64,000 nt of DNA from Beijerinckiaceae bacterium (GCA_024304885.1 JALJOM010000003.1:1522110-1586109); one strand, 5' to 3'; positions 53,645 to 63,409 are shown, counted from the stretch's first letter. Notes: a model not told the origin generated them from the letters alone. A program made the numbers and translations.

Positions 53645-56092
53645 ATGGACAAACGTTCACTGAGCGAACGCGATATCTGCACCAAATTCATTACGCCCGC
53701 CCTGCGTTTGGCCGGGTGGGACGAGATGCTGCAAATCCGCGAGGAAGTCGGTTTCACCAAGGGCCGCATTATCGTGCGGGGCAAGCTCGTCACGCGCGGC
53801 CAAGCCAAGCGAGCCGACTATGTCCTCTATTTCAAGCCGAACATCCCGCTCGCGCTGATCGAGGCCAAGGACAATTCTCATAGCGTCGGCGACGGGATGC
53901 AGCAGGCGCTCGATTATGCCGCGACGCTCGACATCCCGTTCGTTTTCTCCTCGAACGGCGACGGCTTCGTTTTCCACGACCGCACCGCCGCCAGCAATCC
54001 GCGAGAAGCCAATCTCGGTCTCGACGCTTTTCCTTCACCGGCTGATCTGTGGGCTCGCTATCGCACCTGGAAGGGCCTCGACGCCCAGGCCGAGCAGATC
54101 GTGCTTCAAGATTACTATGACGACGGCAGCGGCAAGGCCCCCCGCTATTATCAGGTCAACGCCGCCAACGCCGCGATCGAGGCCATCGCCAAGGGCCGTG
54201 ATCGCGTGCTGCTGGTGATGGCAACCGGTACCGGCAAGACTTACACCGCGTTTCAGATCATCTGGCGTCTGTGGAAGGCAGGCCGTGCCAAGGGCGTTCT
54301 CTATCTCGCCGACCGGAATGTTCTGATCGATCAGACAATGGTCAACGACTTCCGTCCGTTTGGCGGCGTCATGGCCAAGCTCTCGACCAGCGCCAAAACG
54401 ATCGAGCGGCAGGACGGCAGCACGGTCGATCTGACATTGGCGCTCGACAAGAAGCGGCGCATCGATACCGCGTATGAAATCTACCTCGGGCTCTATCAAG
54501 CGATCACCGGCCCGGAGGAACGGCAGAAGATTTACCGCGAGTTCTCCCGCGAGTTCTTCGACCTGATCGTGATCGACGAGTGCCATCGCGGCAGCGCCGC
54601 CGAGGATTCGGCGTGGCGCGAAATCCTCGAATATTTCTCGGCGGCTACGCAAATCGGCATGACTGCCACGCCGAAGGAGACCAAATACATTTCCAACATC
54701 GCCTATTTCGGCGAGCCACTTTACTCCTATTCGCTGAAGCAGGGCATACGCGACGGCTTCCTCGCCCCCTACAAGGTAGTGAAGGTCCATATCGACCGCG
54801 ACGTCGAGGGCTATCGGCCCGAGAAGGGCAAACTCGACCGCGAAGGCGAGGAGGTCGAGGACCGCATTTACAACGCCAAGGATTTCGACCGCACGCTGGT
54901 GCTCGACGACCGCACCAAGCTCGTCGCACGAAGGATTACCCAGTTCCTAAAAGAGAGCGGCGACCGGTTCCAGAAGACGATCGTGTTCTGCGTCGATCAA
55001 GAGCACGCAGCTCGGATGCGCCAGGCCCTTGTGAACGAGAACGCCGATCTAGTCGCCGAGAACCACCGCTATGTCATGCGTATCACCGGCGGCGATCCAG
55101 AGGGCCAAGCCGAGCTCGGAAATTTCATCGACCCGGAATCGAACTATCCGGTGCTCGTTACAACCTCGCGCCTGCTTTCGACCGGCGTGGACGTTCAGAC
55201 ATGCCGGCTCATCGCCCTCGACCGGGAAGTCGGCTCGATGACAGAGTTCAAGCAGATCGTCGGCCGCGGCACCCGCGTGCACGAGGACACGCACAAGTTC
55301 TATTTCACGCTGATCGACTTCCGTGGCGCCACGACCCATTTCGCCGACCCGGCGTTCGATGGCGAGCCGGTGCAGATTTACGAGCCGGCGGATGGCGATC
55401 CCGTTGCTCCGCCGGACGATGCGCTGCCGACCGACGAGGAAGGTTCGCCGCTGCCCGAGACGCCTGACGCCGACGAAACCATCGTCGATCAGCCGGGCCT
55501 ACCGTTGCCGGTCGGCGGCGGGCCGCAGAAGAAGGTCTATGTCGATGGTGTCAGCGCCAGCATCATCGCCGAGCGCGTCGAATATCTCGACGAGAACGGA
55601 AAACTCGTCACCGAATCCTTGCGCGACTTCACGAAAAAGGCGCTGAGGAAGCGCTTCGCCAGCCTCGACGATTTCCTCAAACGCTGGAAGGCGGCGGACC
55701 GCAAGCAGGCGATCATCGAGGAACTGGAAACGGAAGGCTTGCCGCTCGATCCGATCGCCGAGGAACTCGGCAAGGACCTCGACCCCTTCGATCTCATCTG
55801 CCATATCGCTTTCGACAAGAAGCCTCTCACTCGGCGTGAGCGCGCCGAGAACGTCAAGAAGCGCGACGTCTTCACGAAGTATGGCGGCCAAGCTCACGCC
55901 GTGCTCGATGCGCTGCTCGCCAAATATGCCGACGAAGGCGTGCTCAATCTCGATGACACGAACGTCCTGAAGATCACGCCCTTCAGCGCGATGGGCAGCG
56001 TCGTCGAACTCATTCGAGCCTTCGGTGGCAAGCCCGATTACGAGAAGGCCGTCCACGAACTGCAATCCGCACTTTATCAGGAAATCGCGTAA
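53645..56092 (+). CDS. hsdR: Type I restriction enzyme, R subunit
   Basis: 815 aa motor and nuclease of a type I restriction-modification system, EcoEI-like group. The nuclease motif is ALIEAKD (PD-ExK type) near residue 73. The DEAD/SF2 helicase begins at YQVNAANAAIEAIA with Walker A ATGTGKT, followed by DECHRGSAAEDS, the TATP motif in GMTATPKE, and the VGRGTRVHEDT motif VI. The C-terminal part is the assembly region. It heads the operon and ends 3 bases before hsdM. Confidence 0.96.
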   Translation: MDKRSLSERDICTKFITPALRLAGWDEMLQIREEVGFTKGRIIVRGKLVTRGQAKRADYVLYFKPNIPLALIEAKDNSHSVGDGMQQALDYAATLDIPFVFSSNGDGFVFHDRTAASNPREANLGLDAFPSPADLWARYRTWKGLDAQAEQIVLQDYYDDGSGKAPRYYQVNAANAAIEAIAKGRDRVLLVMATGTGKTYTAFQIIWRLWKAGRAKGVLYLADRNVLIDQTMVNDFRPFGGVMAKLSTSAKTIERQDGSTVDLTLALDKKRRIDTAYEIYLGLYQAITGPEERQKIYREFSREFFDLIVIDECHRGSAAEDSAWREILEYFSAATQIGMTATPKETKYISNIAYFGEPLYSYSLKQGIRDGFLAPYKVVKVHIDRDVEGYRPEKGKLDREGEEVEDRIYNAKDFDRTLVLDDRTKLVARRITQFLKESGDRFQKTIVFCVDQEHAARMRQALVNENADLVAENHRYVMRITGGDPEGQAELGNFIDPESNYPVLVTTSRLLSTGVDVQTCRLIALDREVGSMTEFKQIVGRGTRVHEDTHKFYFTLIDFRGATTHFADPAFDGEPVQIYEPADGDPVAPPDDALPTDEEGSPLPETPDADETIVDQPGLPLPVGGGPQKKVYVDGVSASIIAERVEYLDENGKLVTESLRDFTKKALRKRFASLDDFLKRWKAADRKQAIIEELETEGLPLDPIAEELGKDLDPFDLICHIAFDKKPLTRRERAENVKKRDVFTKYGGQAHAVLDALLAKYADEGVLNLDDTNVLKITPFSAMGSVVELIRAFGGKPDYEKAVHELQSALYQEIA

Positions 56093-56095
56093 GTC

Positions 56096-57553
56096 ATGTC
56101 CGTCCGCACCATCGTCAAATCCATTCAAGACATCATGCGCCAGGACGTCGGCGTCGATGGCGACGCACAGCGCATCAGCCAATTGTGCTGGATGTTCTTC
56201 CTCAAGATCATTGATGATCAGGACCAGGAGCTCGAGCTCACCAAGGACGATTACCGCTCACCGATCCCGACGAAATATCAATGGCGTGCTTGGGCGGCCG
56301 ATCCGGAGGGCATCACCGGGGACGCGCTGCTCGCCTTCGTCAATGGCGAGCTGTTTCCCGCATTGAAGGGCCTTGTCCCGACAGGCAAGCCGGGGGACCG
56401 CCGCCGGGTGGTGCGTGACGTGTTCGAGGACGCCTATAACTACATGAAATCCGGCCAGCTGATGCGACAGGTGGTCAACAAGATCAATGGCGTCGATTTC
56501 AACGACCTGAAAGAGCGCCAGCACTTCGGCGAGATTTACGAGCAAATCCTCGCGGACCTCCAATCGGCCGGCAATGCCGGCGAATATTACACCCCGCGCG
56601 CCGTCACCGCCTTCATGGCGGACCGCATCGACCCGAGGCCCGGAGAAATCCTGTTCGATCCCGCCTGCGGCACAGGTGGCTTCCTGACTTGCTCGATCAA
56701 TCACATGCGCAAGCACTATGTGAAGCGCCCGGAGGACGAGCAGAAGCTACAGGGCGCCTTGCGCGCCGTGGAGAAGAAGCAGCTGCCGCACATGCTCTGC
56801 GTCACCAATATGCTGCTGCACGGCATCGAGGACCCGAGCTTCGTGCGCCACGACAACACGCTGGCGCGGCCCTATATCAGCTATACGCAATCAGATCGCG
56901 TGGACATCATCCTCACGAACCCGCCCTTCGGCGGGCGGGAGGAAGACGGCATCGAATCCAACTTTCCAGCCCATTTCCGCACCAAGGAAACGGCCGATCT
57001 GTTCCTCGCGCTTATCATTCGCCTGTTGAAGCCTAACGGGCGTGCCGCCGTGGTGCTGCCCGACGGCACCTTGTTCGGCGAAGGCGTCAAGACGCGTCTC
57101 AAGGAATATCTGATGGAGGAATGCAACCTCCATACAATCGTGCGCCTGCCCAATTCCGTCTTCAAGCCCTATGCCTCGATCGGCACGAACCTCTTGTTTT
57201 TCGAGAAAGGCACGCCGACGAAGGACATCTGGTTCTTCGAGCATCGCGTGCCCGAGGGCCAGAAGGCCTATTCGATGACGAAGCCGATCCGCTTCGAGCA
57301 CCTGAAGACCTGCATCGACTGGTGGGGCGGGCCGAAGCGCAAGGACCGCAAGGAGACGCCGCTCGCCTGGAAGGTCACCGCCGAGGAGGTGAAGGCGCGG
57401 GGCTATAATCTCGATATCAAGAACCCGCATGTCGTGGCGGACGAGCACGGCGACCCGGAGGAATTGCTCGCGGGTCTGACCGCCGCTGAAGCGGAGACAG
57501 TGCGCCTGCGGGACGAATTGAAGGCGATCCTCGCCGAGGCCCTCTTGCGGTAA
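56096..57553 (+). CDS. hsdM: Type I restriction enzyme, M subunit
   Basis: 485 aa adenine-N6 methyltransferase subunit. The N-terminal HsdM helical domain is followed by YTPRAVTAFMADRIDPRPGE, SAM motif DPACGTGGF and catalytic NPPFGGREEDG. It marks host DNA and, with HsdS, provides specificity to HsdR. The mntA-like gene follows after 60 bases instead of hsdS. Confidence 0.96.
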   Translation: MSVRTIVKSIQDIMRQDVGVDGDAQRISQLCWMFFLKIIDDQDQELELTKDDYRSPIPTKYQWRAWAADPEGITGDALLAFVNGELFPALKGLVPTGKPGDRRRVVRDVFEDAYNYMKSGQLMRQVVNKINGVDFNDLKERQHFGEIYEQILADLQSAGNAGEYYTPRAVTAFMADRIDPRPGEILFDPACGTGGFLTCSINHMRKHYVKRPEDEQKLQGALRAVEKKQLPHMLCVTNMLLHGIEDPSFVRHDNTLARPYISYTQSDRVDIILTNPPFGGREEDGIESNFPAHFRTKETADLFLALIIRLLKPNGRAAVVLPDGTLFGEGVKTRLKEYLMEECNLHTIVRLPNSVFKPYASIGTNLLFFEKGTPTKDIWFFEHRVPEGQKAYSMTKPIRFEHLKTCIDWWGGPKRKDRKETPLAWKVTAEEVKARGYNLDIKNPHVVADEHGDPEELLAGLTAAEAETVRLRDELKAILAEALLR

Positions 57554-57613
57554 AAGGCGAGTGGCTCGAAGATGCTATGGAACCCCCCGAGGGACCTCCA
57601 GGGAAGCGCAGCC

Positions 57614-57928
57614 ATGCACGCCGAGATCGCCGGGAAGCGTGAAGAAATTATTGCGCTGTGCCGCCGCTATGGCGTCACGCGGCTCGAAATATTCGGCTCG
57701 GCCGCGCGTGGAGAGGACTTCGATCCGGCGGCCAGCGATGTGGACTTTCTCGTCACTTTCGGCCCCCGAGCTCGGACCGATTTCGCCGCCTTCCTCGATT
57801 TTAGGGAGGCGCTGGAAGCGCTTCTGGGACGGTCGGTCCATCTCGTCGAGCGGCCGGCGGTCGAGGCCAGCCGCAATTACATCCGGCGGCGCAACATCCT
57901 GGCCGGGGCCGAAACACTTTATGGCTGA
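57614..57928 (+). CDS. MntA-like nucleotidyltransferase antitoxin
   Basis: 104 aa minimal nucleotidyltransferase. The motif is FGSAARGEDFDPAASDVDFL, here GSX12DXD, slightly longer than the GSX10DXD usual in MntA antitoxins. In described MntA-HepT pairs this enzyme adds AMP to the toxin Tyr. The ATG at 57614 is chosen for position before the family region; an ATG at 57572 is possible. It overlaps hepT by 8 bases. Confidence 0.82.
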   Translation: MHAEIAGKREEIIALCRRYGVTRLEIFGSAARGEDFDPAASDVDFLVTFGPRARTDFAAFLDFREALEALLGRSVHLVERPAVEASRNYIRRRNILAGAETLYG

Positions 57929-58286
57929 CGCGATACCGGAGCGCGATCTGGCGCTGCTGCTCGACATGGTGCTGGCGGCACGCGATGCGCTGGATTTCGT
58001 CGACGGCATGGGAGAAGCGGCGTTCATGGCGAGCCACCTGCACCAGAATGCCGTCATCCGTTCGCTGGAGGTGATCGGCGAGGCAGCGGGCAAGGTTTCG
58101 TCCGCGACCCGCACGGCGCTCGATCACATCCCCTGGCGGGACATCATCGGAATGCGCCATCGCCTGATCCACGGCTATAACGACGTCGAGTTTGACTCGG
58201 TCTGGAATGTGGTGACGCGGCACCTGGCCCCGCTCATCGCGGCGCTGGAGCCGTTGATCCCCGCCGAGGAAGGGCCGCAGGCATGA
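57921..58286 (+). CDS. HepT-like HEPN toxin
   Basis: 121 aa, all helical, of the DUF86/HEPN family. The RNase motif RX4HXY is seen as RHRLIHGY, complete with the Tyr that MntA modifies. LHQNAVIRSLEVIGEAAGKV is the family N-terminal signature. It is an RNA-cutting toxin, here placed between hsdM and hsdS. Its stop overlaps the hsdS start by 4 bases, tying its translation to hsdS. Confidence 0.85.
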   Translation: MADAIPERDLALLLDMVLAARDALDFVDGMGEAAFMASHLHQNAVIRSLEVIGEAAGKVSSATRTALDHIPWRDIIGMRHRLIHGYNDVEFDSVWNVVTRHLAPLIAALEPLIPAEEGPQA

Positions 58287-59995
58287 ACGCCGAACGCCTT
58301 CTCGCGCATTACGAACGTATCGCCGACGCGCCCGACGCGATCCCGCGCTTGCGCCGGTTCATTCTCGACCTGGCCGTCCGCGGCAAGCTCGTGCCACAGG
58401 ATCCGAACGACGAGCCGGCGTCGGAACTCTTGAAGCGGATCGCAAAGGAGAAGGCACGGCTGGCTAAGGCGGGGGAAATCAAGCGCGAGACCCCCACGGA
58501 ACGCGCCGACGCCGACGATCTTGGCTTAGATCCGCCTGCCGGATGGTCGGTAGCTTGCCTATCAGATATTGCAGTTTGCATGGATTACCGCCGTATCCCC
58601 ATTAACGGCACCGAGCGTGAAGCTCGGATCGCGGGCAAATCACAGAAAGCCCTCTTCCCTTACTATGGCGCCACGCAACAACAGGGCTGGATCGACGACT
58701 ATCTCTTTGACGGCGAGTTCATTTTGCTCGGCGAGGATGGCGTGCCGTTTCACGATCCGCTCCGAACCAAGGCCTATCTCATCACTGGCAAGTCGTGGGT
58801 CAACAATCACGCACATGTTTTTCAAGCCATTCTGACGTCGCCACGGCTCTTGGTGCACTACCTGAACGTCTTCGACTACGCGGGGCGGGTCGTCGGTGCG
58901 ACGCGCGCAAAACTGAATCAGGCGCAAGCGGTCACAATTCCCTTTCCCATCCCGCCTCTCGCCGAGCAGCACCGCATCGTCGCCAAGGTCGATGAGCTGA
59001 TGGCGCTGTGCGATCGGCTGGAGGCGGCGCGGGCGGAACGGGAGGCGACGCGCGACCGGCTGACGGCGGCGAGCCTCGCCCGCCTCGACGCCCCGGATCC
59101 CGATCCGGCGACCTTCGCCGATCATGCCCGCTTCGCGCTCGACAACCTCGCCGCCCTCACCACACGCCCCGACCAAATCAAGCAACTCCGCCGGACCATC
59201 CTCAACCTCGCCGTGCGCGGCAAGCTCGTGCCACAAGACCCCAACGACGAGCCGGCGTCGGAACTTCTGACAAGTGCGAGGCATTCAAAACAGCTTCTCA
59301 GAAAGCAGCGGGGTATTAGTCGCGAGGAAGATCCGGAGTTCTCCGACTCTGCCGGGGAACTCGGATCACCAGCACATTGGGAGTGGGCGCACCTATCAGA
59401 TTTTGCCCTGGTTCTTGGTGGGAAGCGACTGCCCGCTGGAGCAAGCTTTTCCGAGGAACCCACCAAACACATCTACATTCGCGTGACCGACATGAAGGAC
59501 GGCACGATCTCCAATGAAGGAATCAAATACATTTCTCCTGAGGAGCAACGCCATATTTCTAAGTACACGATAGATCAGGACGATATTTACATAACAATTG
59601 CTGGGACGATTGGCGAAGTTGGACAAGTCCCCCCGATGTTCCATGGTCAAAACCTGACAGAAAATGCCGCAAAAATCGTATTTCGTGGAGTAGACCGAGA
59701 CTTTCTGATTTTGGCATTGCGAGCCAATGATGTGCAAAACCAGTTCTCGGAAAAGACTAAGCAAATGGCTCAACCAAAGCTCGCTCTCAAACGCATTTTG
59801 GGGGCTAGAGTTCCTGTGCCACCCCTCGCCGAGCAACACCGCATCGTCGCCAAGGTCCACGAACTGATGGCCCTCTGCGACCGGCTGGAGGCGAGCCTCG
59901 CCACCGCCGCCGACACCCGCCGCCGCCTGCTCGACGCCCTCCTCGCCGAGGCCCTCGCGCCTGCCGCCGCCCGCAACCGCGAGGCGGCCGAGTGA
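58283..59995 (+). CDS. hsdS: Type I restriction enzyme, specificity subunit
   Basis: 570 aa. Two target recognition domains, each followed by PPLAEQHRIVAKV and LMALCDRLEA coiled-coil segments, are separated by repeated conserved regions (LAVRGKLVPQDPNDEPASEL appears twice, near residues 31 and 311). The halves are close copies at the DNA level in these regions, allowing target domain exchange. It follows hepT with a 4-base overlap and is followed by another gene with a 4-base overlap. Confidence 0.93.
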   Translation: MNAERLLAHYERIADAPDAIPRLRRFILDLAVRGKLVPQDPNDEPASELLKRIAKEKARLAKAGEIKRETPTERADADDLGLDPPAGWSVACLSDIAVCMDYRRIPINGTEREARIAGKSQKALFPYYGATQQQGWIDDYLFDGEFILLGEDGVPFHDPLRTKAYLITGKSWVNNHAHVFQAILTSPRLLVHYLNVFDYAGRVVGATRAKLNQAQAVTIPFPIPPLAEQHRIVAKVDELMALCDRLEAARAEREATRDRLTAASLARLDAPDPDPATFADHARFALDNLAALTTRPDQIKQLRRTILNLAVRGKLVPQDPNDEPASELLTSARHSKQLLRKQRGISREEDPEFSDSAGELGSPAHWEWAHLSDFALVLGGKRLPAGASFSEEPTKHIYIRVTDMKDGTISNEGIKYISPEEQRHISKYTIDQDDIYITIAGTIGEVGQVPPMFHGQNLTENAAKIVFRGVDRDFLILALRANDVQNQFSEKTKQMAQPKLALKRILGARVPVPPLAEQHRIVAKVHELMALCDRLEASLATAADTRRRLLDALLAEALAPAAARNREAAE

Positions 59996-60852
59996 GCGGA
60001 CTGTTCCTCGATTACGAGAATGAGAGCTTTCCGACGTCCGTCCTGCCAAACGCGCAAGGTAGCCTGAACGTCACCTGGGACGATATCTTGTGGGCGGCTA
60101 TCACAGTAGGCCGGCCCGACGTATTCCATGTTTTTCAACATGGTTCTGCCTCGATTCACGAGGCAATCTTCCGATGGTCGATGGTACGAATGGCGCTGCA
60201 GCAACGTGGCCCGCGCGGCCAGAAGCTCGTGCGCACCGACCTGTTCAAGCAAATGGATCCTACCGAGAAGGGCGCAGTTAATTATTTTCTCGGGCTGCTC
60301 ACCTGCAAGCTATTTGCGTCGAAACTCTTGGACGCGCCATGGACCCTGCACCTCGATGTTTTTAGACCCCTGCTGAATCCTCGGATGATAGGCGGGCGCT
60401 CAAGACCGGACATGGTGGCGCAATCGTCTTCAACTGCCCAATGGCACGCCTTTGAATGCAAGGGACGCGCGTCCGTGCCGGGTAACAATGAAAAGCAAAA
60501 GGCAAAGGCGCAAGCGCAGCGATTGGTGAGCGTCAGCGGTGTGCCATGCGCCCTCCATGTTGGAGCCATCACATTTTTCAGAAATGACGCTGTCGAGTTC
60601 TATTGGCGTGATCCCGAGCCGGGTGCTGCTCGTCCAATCTCACTGCCAAATCCAGAGTTCGCGTGGCGCACTTACTATGAGCCCATCGCCGCGTTGATCC
60701 GAAACCGAGGCGGCGTTGCACCACCCACATTGGACACGTCGGCGTCCATATCGATAGAGGAACTGGACCTGACCGTTCAAATCCATTCGAGCATCGCTCC
60801 AACTATACTTACCTCAGACTGGCGGGCGACACGGGGCGAGAGAGTCTCGTGA
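59992..60852 (+). CDS. Unrecognised protein with possible PD-(D/E)XK nuclease core
   Basis: 286 aa starting at a GTG that overlaps the hsdS stop (GTGA), so it belongs to the operon. Residues about 138-160 read SRPDMVAQSSS followed by WHAFECKGR, the PD...ExK spacing of restriction-like nucleases. The rest gives no family. It may be an accessory nuclease or effector of the type I system. Function is inferred from the motif only. Confidence 0.6.
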   Translation: MSGLFLDYENESFPTSVLPNAQGSLNVTWDDILWAAITVGRPDVFHVFQHGSASIHEAIFRWSMVRMALQQRGPRGQKLVRTDLFKQMDPTEKGAVNYFLGLLTCKLFASKLLDAPWTLHLDVFRPLLNPRMIGGRSRPDMVAQSSSTAQWHAFECKGRASVPGNNEKQKAKAQAQRLVSVSGVPCALHVGAITFFRNDAVEFYWRDPEPGAARPISLPNPEFAWRTYYEPIAALIRNRGGVAPPTLDTSASISIEELDLTVQIHSSIAPTILTSDWRATRGERVS

Positions 60853-60953
60853 GGAGCTGGCCACAAGTGGCTTTCAGGCGGATGGTCTTCTGGTAAAGGC
60901 AGGACCGACATGGTTCGAACGCCGTGAAGCTGTTGAAACTGGTTAAGAGGGTT

Positions 60954-61799
60954 ATGGCCAATCGCGCTTTCGCCTGCTACATCGGCATCGACTATTCTGG
61001 AGCGAAAACGCCTACCGCGAGCCTGCGGGGCTTGCGCGTCTATTTGGCCGAGGGTGATGAGCCCCCGGTCGAGGTCGCGCCACCAGCGTCGCCGCGTAAG
61101 TATTGGACTCGTCGCGGCATCGCCGAATGGCTGGTCGAGCGGCTTGCCGAGGACGCGCCAGCGCTGGTCGGCATCGATCACGGCTTCTCGTTTCCGCTGC
61201 GCTATTTCGAGGCGCACGGCCTCAAAACAAACTGGCCCGCTTTCCTGGACGATTTCCAGCGCCATTGGCCGACCGACGAGGATCACGCCTACGTCGATTT
61301 CATCCGCGAGGGCGTACTGGGCAACGGCGCGGCGCGCACCGGCAATCCCCGCTGGCGGCGGCTGACCGAGGAGCGCGCAGGCGGCGCCAAATCGGTGTTC
61401 CATTTCGACGTGCAAGGATCGGTGGCGAAATCCACCCATGCCGGCATTCCCTGGCTGCGCTTCATCCGCCAGCGTCTCGGCCAGCGCGTGCGTTTCTGGC
61501 CGTTCGACGGTTGGGATATTCCGGCCGGGCGCTCCGCGATCGCCGAAGTTTATCCTGCCTTGTGGAACCGCGCCTTTGCCAATGAGGGCCGCACCCCCGA
61601 CCAGCACGACGCCTTCTGCATCGCCGCCTGGCTTTCGCGCGCCGATCACGACGGCAGCCTCGCCGCGTTTCTGAAGCCCGACCTCTCACCGCCCGAACGC
61701 GCGCTGGCGCAGGTCGAGGGCTGGATATTGGGCGTGCCCGGCTTGATCCGCACGGGCAATGGGCGCGATGGTTCCCGAGCGCCCGCTTGCGATCTATAA
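60954..61799 (+). CDS. DUF429-like RNase H-fold protein
   Basis: 281 aa. YIGIDYSGAKT, VGIDHGFSFPL, AEVYPALWNR and DQHDAFCIAAW place acidic residues where RNase H-fold nucleases of the DUF429 type carry them. It is a predicted nuclease of unknown role. The ATG at 60954 is used; a GTG ten codons earlier is possible. It sits after the defence operon and before the recombinase, about 100 bases from the former. Confidence 0.7.
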   Translation: MANRAFACYIGIDYSGAKTPTASLRGLRVYLAEGDEPPVEVAPPASPRKYWTRRGIAEWLVERLAEDAPALVGIDHGFSFPLRYFEAHGLKTNWPAFLDDFQRHWPTDEDHAYVDFIREGVLGNGAARTGNPRWRRLTEERAGGAKSVFHFDVQGSVAKSTHAGIPWLRFIRQRLGQRVRFWPFDGWDIPAGRSAIAEVYPALWNRAFANEGRTPDQHDAFCIAAWLSRADHDGSLAAFLKPDLSPPERALAQVEGWILGVPGLIRTGNGRDGSRAPACDL

Positions 61800-61822
61800 G
61801 TGTTTACGTCACACTAAACGAG

Positions 61823-63409
61823 ATGAAAAGAGCTTTGCAACCTGCACCCGCCGATCCCGCCCGCCGCCAGGCGGTGATCTATGCCCGCGTCTCCTCCAAG
61901 GAGCAGGAGAAAGAGGGATTCTCGATTCCGGCTCAATTGAAGCTCCTCAAGGAATACGCAGCCGCGCAGGGCTTCAGCATCGCGCAAGAATATGTCGACG
62001 TCGAAACTGCCAAGCAGATGGGCCGCGCAGCCTTCGGCGAGATGGTCGCCTTTTTGAAGGCGCACCCTTCGGTTCGCGTGATGCTGGTCGAGAAGACCGA
62101 TCGGCTCTATCGGAACCTCAAGGATTGGGTGACGGTCGACGAGCTGAACGTGGAGCTGCACTTCCCGAAGGAGGGCGTCGTGCTCTCCCGCGAGTCGCGC
62201 TCGTCGGAAAAGTTCATGCACGGCATCAAGGTGCTGATGGCGAAGAACTATATCGACAATCTGTCCGAGGAAGCTCGTAAAGGGATGCAGGAGGTAGAGC
62301 AAGGCATCTGGCCGACCAAGACGCCGCTCGGCTATCGCAACATCACCGGCCCGGACGGCAAGAGGATCATCGCTACTGATCCCGCGACCGCGCCGCTCAT
62401 CGCTAAGTTGTTCGAATGGTACGCGCGCGGCGACATTTCTCTGAAGGAGGCCGCACGCAAGGCGCACGGGGCGAGCCTCGTCTATCCGCGAAGCGGCGCC
62501 AGGGTGCCGGTGAGCACCATCCACACCATTCTGCGCAACCGGCTCTACACTGGCTGGTTCGAATGGAACGGCAGGCTCATCCAAGGGAGGCACGAAGCGC
62601 TGGTGCCGGTCGAGCTATGGGAGCGGGTGCAAGGCGTGCTCGACGGCCGCTTCGCCAAGAAGGCCAAGCGCGGCAAGCACGACTTCGCTTTCTCGGGTCT
62701 GATCGCATGTGCGCAATGCGGTTGCGCGGTGGTCGGCGAGATCAAGAAGCAGCGCTACGTCTATTATCACTGCACGGGCTACGCCGATAAGTGCCAGGGC
62801 AACCCGGCCACTTGCCGGCGCAAGCACGTGCGCGAGGAAGCGCTCGAGGCGCAGTTTACCGATTTGCTCGGCCGGCTGAAATTCGACGACGAGGTGCTCG
62901 AATGGGTGCGCGAGGCGCTGCATGCGAGCCATGCCGACGAGCGCCGCGAACACGAGGAGGTGATCCGGCGCCATCAGGGCGAATACAAGCGGCTGGATGA
63001 GCGCATTCACGCCATGTACGTCGATAAGCTCGACGGGCTCGTCGATGCGGCGTTCTTCGAGCGAATGTCGAACCAGTGGCGAGAGGAGCAGAACCGGTGC
63101 CTGCGCGAGATCGAGCGTCTGCAAGCGGCCGATCGCTCCTACCTGGACGAAGGCGCGCAACTCCTCGAACTCGCGTGGAACGGGCAAAGGCTGTTCGAGA
63201 GGCAGGAACCGCGCGAAAAGCGCCGGCTGCTCGATTTCGTACTATCGAACTGCACTTGGGAGGGCGGCAACGTGGTCGCCACCTTCCGCCAATCGTTTGA
63301 TCTGTTGGCAGAAACAGCCGCGATCGCGTCGCGTGCCGAGGCGGGAGAGGCGGCGAAATCGGCCAAAACCGAGATTTGGCTGGGGGACCTGGATTCGAAC
63401 CAAGATTGA
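61823..63409 (+). CDS. Large serine recombinase
   Basis: 528 aa integrase of the resolvase/invertase superfamily. The catalytic Ser is in AVIYARVSSKEQEKEG, and EKTDRLYRNLKDW belongs to the catalytic fold. The recombinase domain follows (GYRNITGPDGKRI to RNRLYTGWFEWNG), then a zinc ribbon with CAQCG and CTGYADKC, and a coiled-coil. The reading frame runs 33 bases into the tRNA-Gln gene. It most likely integrated this element at the tRNA; large serine integrases at tRNAs are less common than tyrosine ones. Confidence 0.92.
   Translation: MKRALQPAPADPARRQAVIYARVSSKEQEKEGFSIPAQLKLLKEYAAAQGFSIAQEYVDVETAKQMGRAAFGEMVAFLKAHPSVRVMLVEKTDRLYRNLKDWVTVDELNVELHFPKEGVVLSRESRSSEKFMHGIKVLMAKNYIDNLSEEARKGMQEVEQGIWPTKTPLGYRNITGPDGKRIIATDPATAPLIAKLFEWYARGDISLKEAARKAHGASLVYPRSGARVPVSTIHTILRNRLYTGWFEWNGRLIQGRHEALVPVELWERVQGVLDGRFAKKAKRGKHDFAFSGLIACAQCGCAVVGEIKKQRYVYYHCTGYADKCQGNPATCRRKHVREEALEAQFTDLLGRLKFDDEVLEWVREALHASHADERREHEEVIRRHQGEYKRLDERIHAMYVDKLDGLVDAAFFERMSNQWREEQNRCLREIERLQAADRSYLDEGAQLLELAWNGQRLFERQEPREKRRLLDFVLSNCTWEGGNVVATFRQSFDLLAETAAIASRAEAGEAAKSAKTEIWLGDLDSNQD
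63125..63382 (+). repeat. Right copy of the 258-bp direct repeat
   Basis: The last 258 bp of this segment of the recombinase gene correspond base for base, with about seven differences, to 46843-47100. It ends in TTGGCTG, where the bases TGGC complement the tRNA 3' G-CCA. It marks the right end of the element. Confidence 0.85.
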
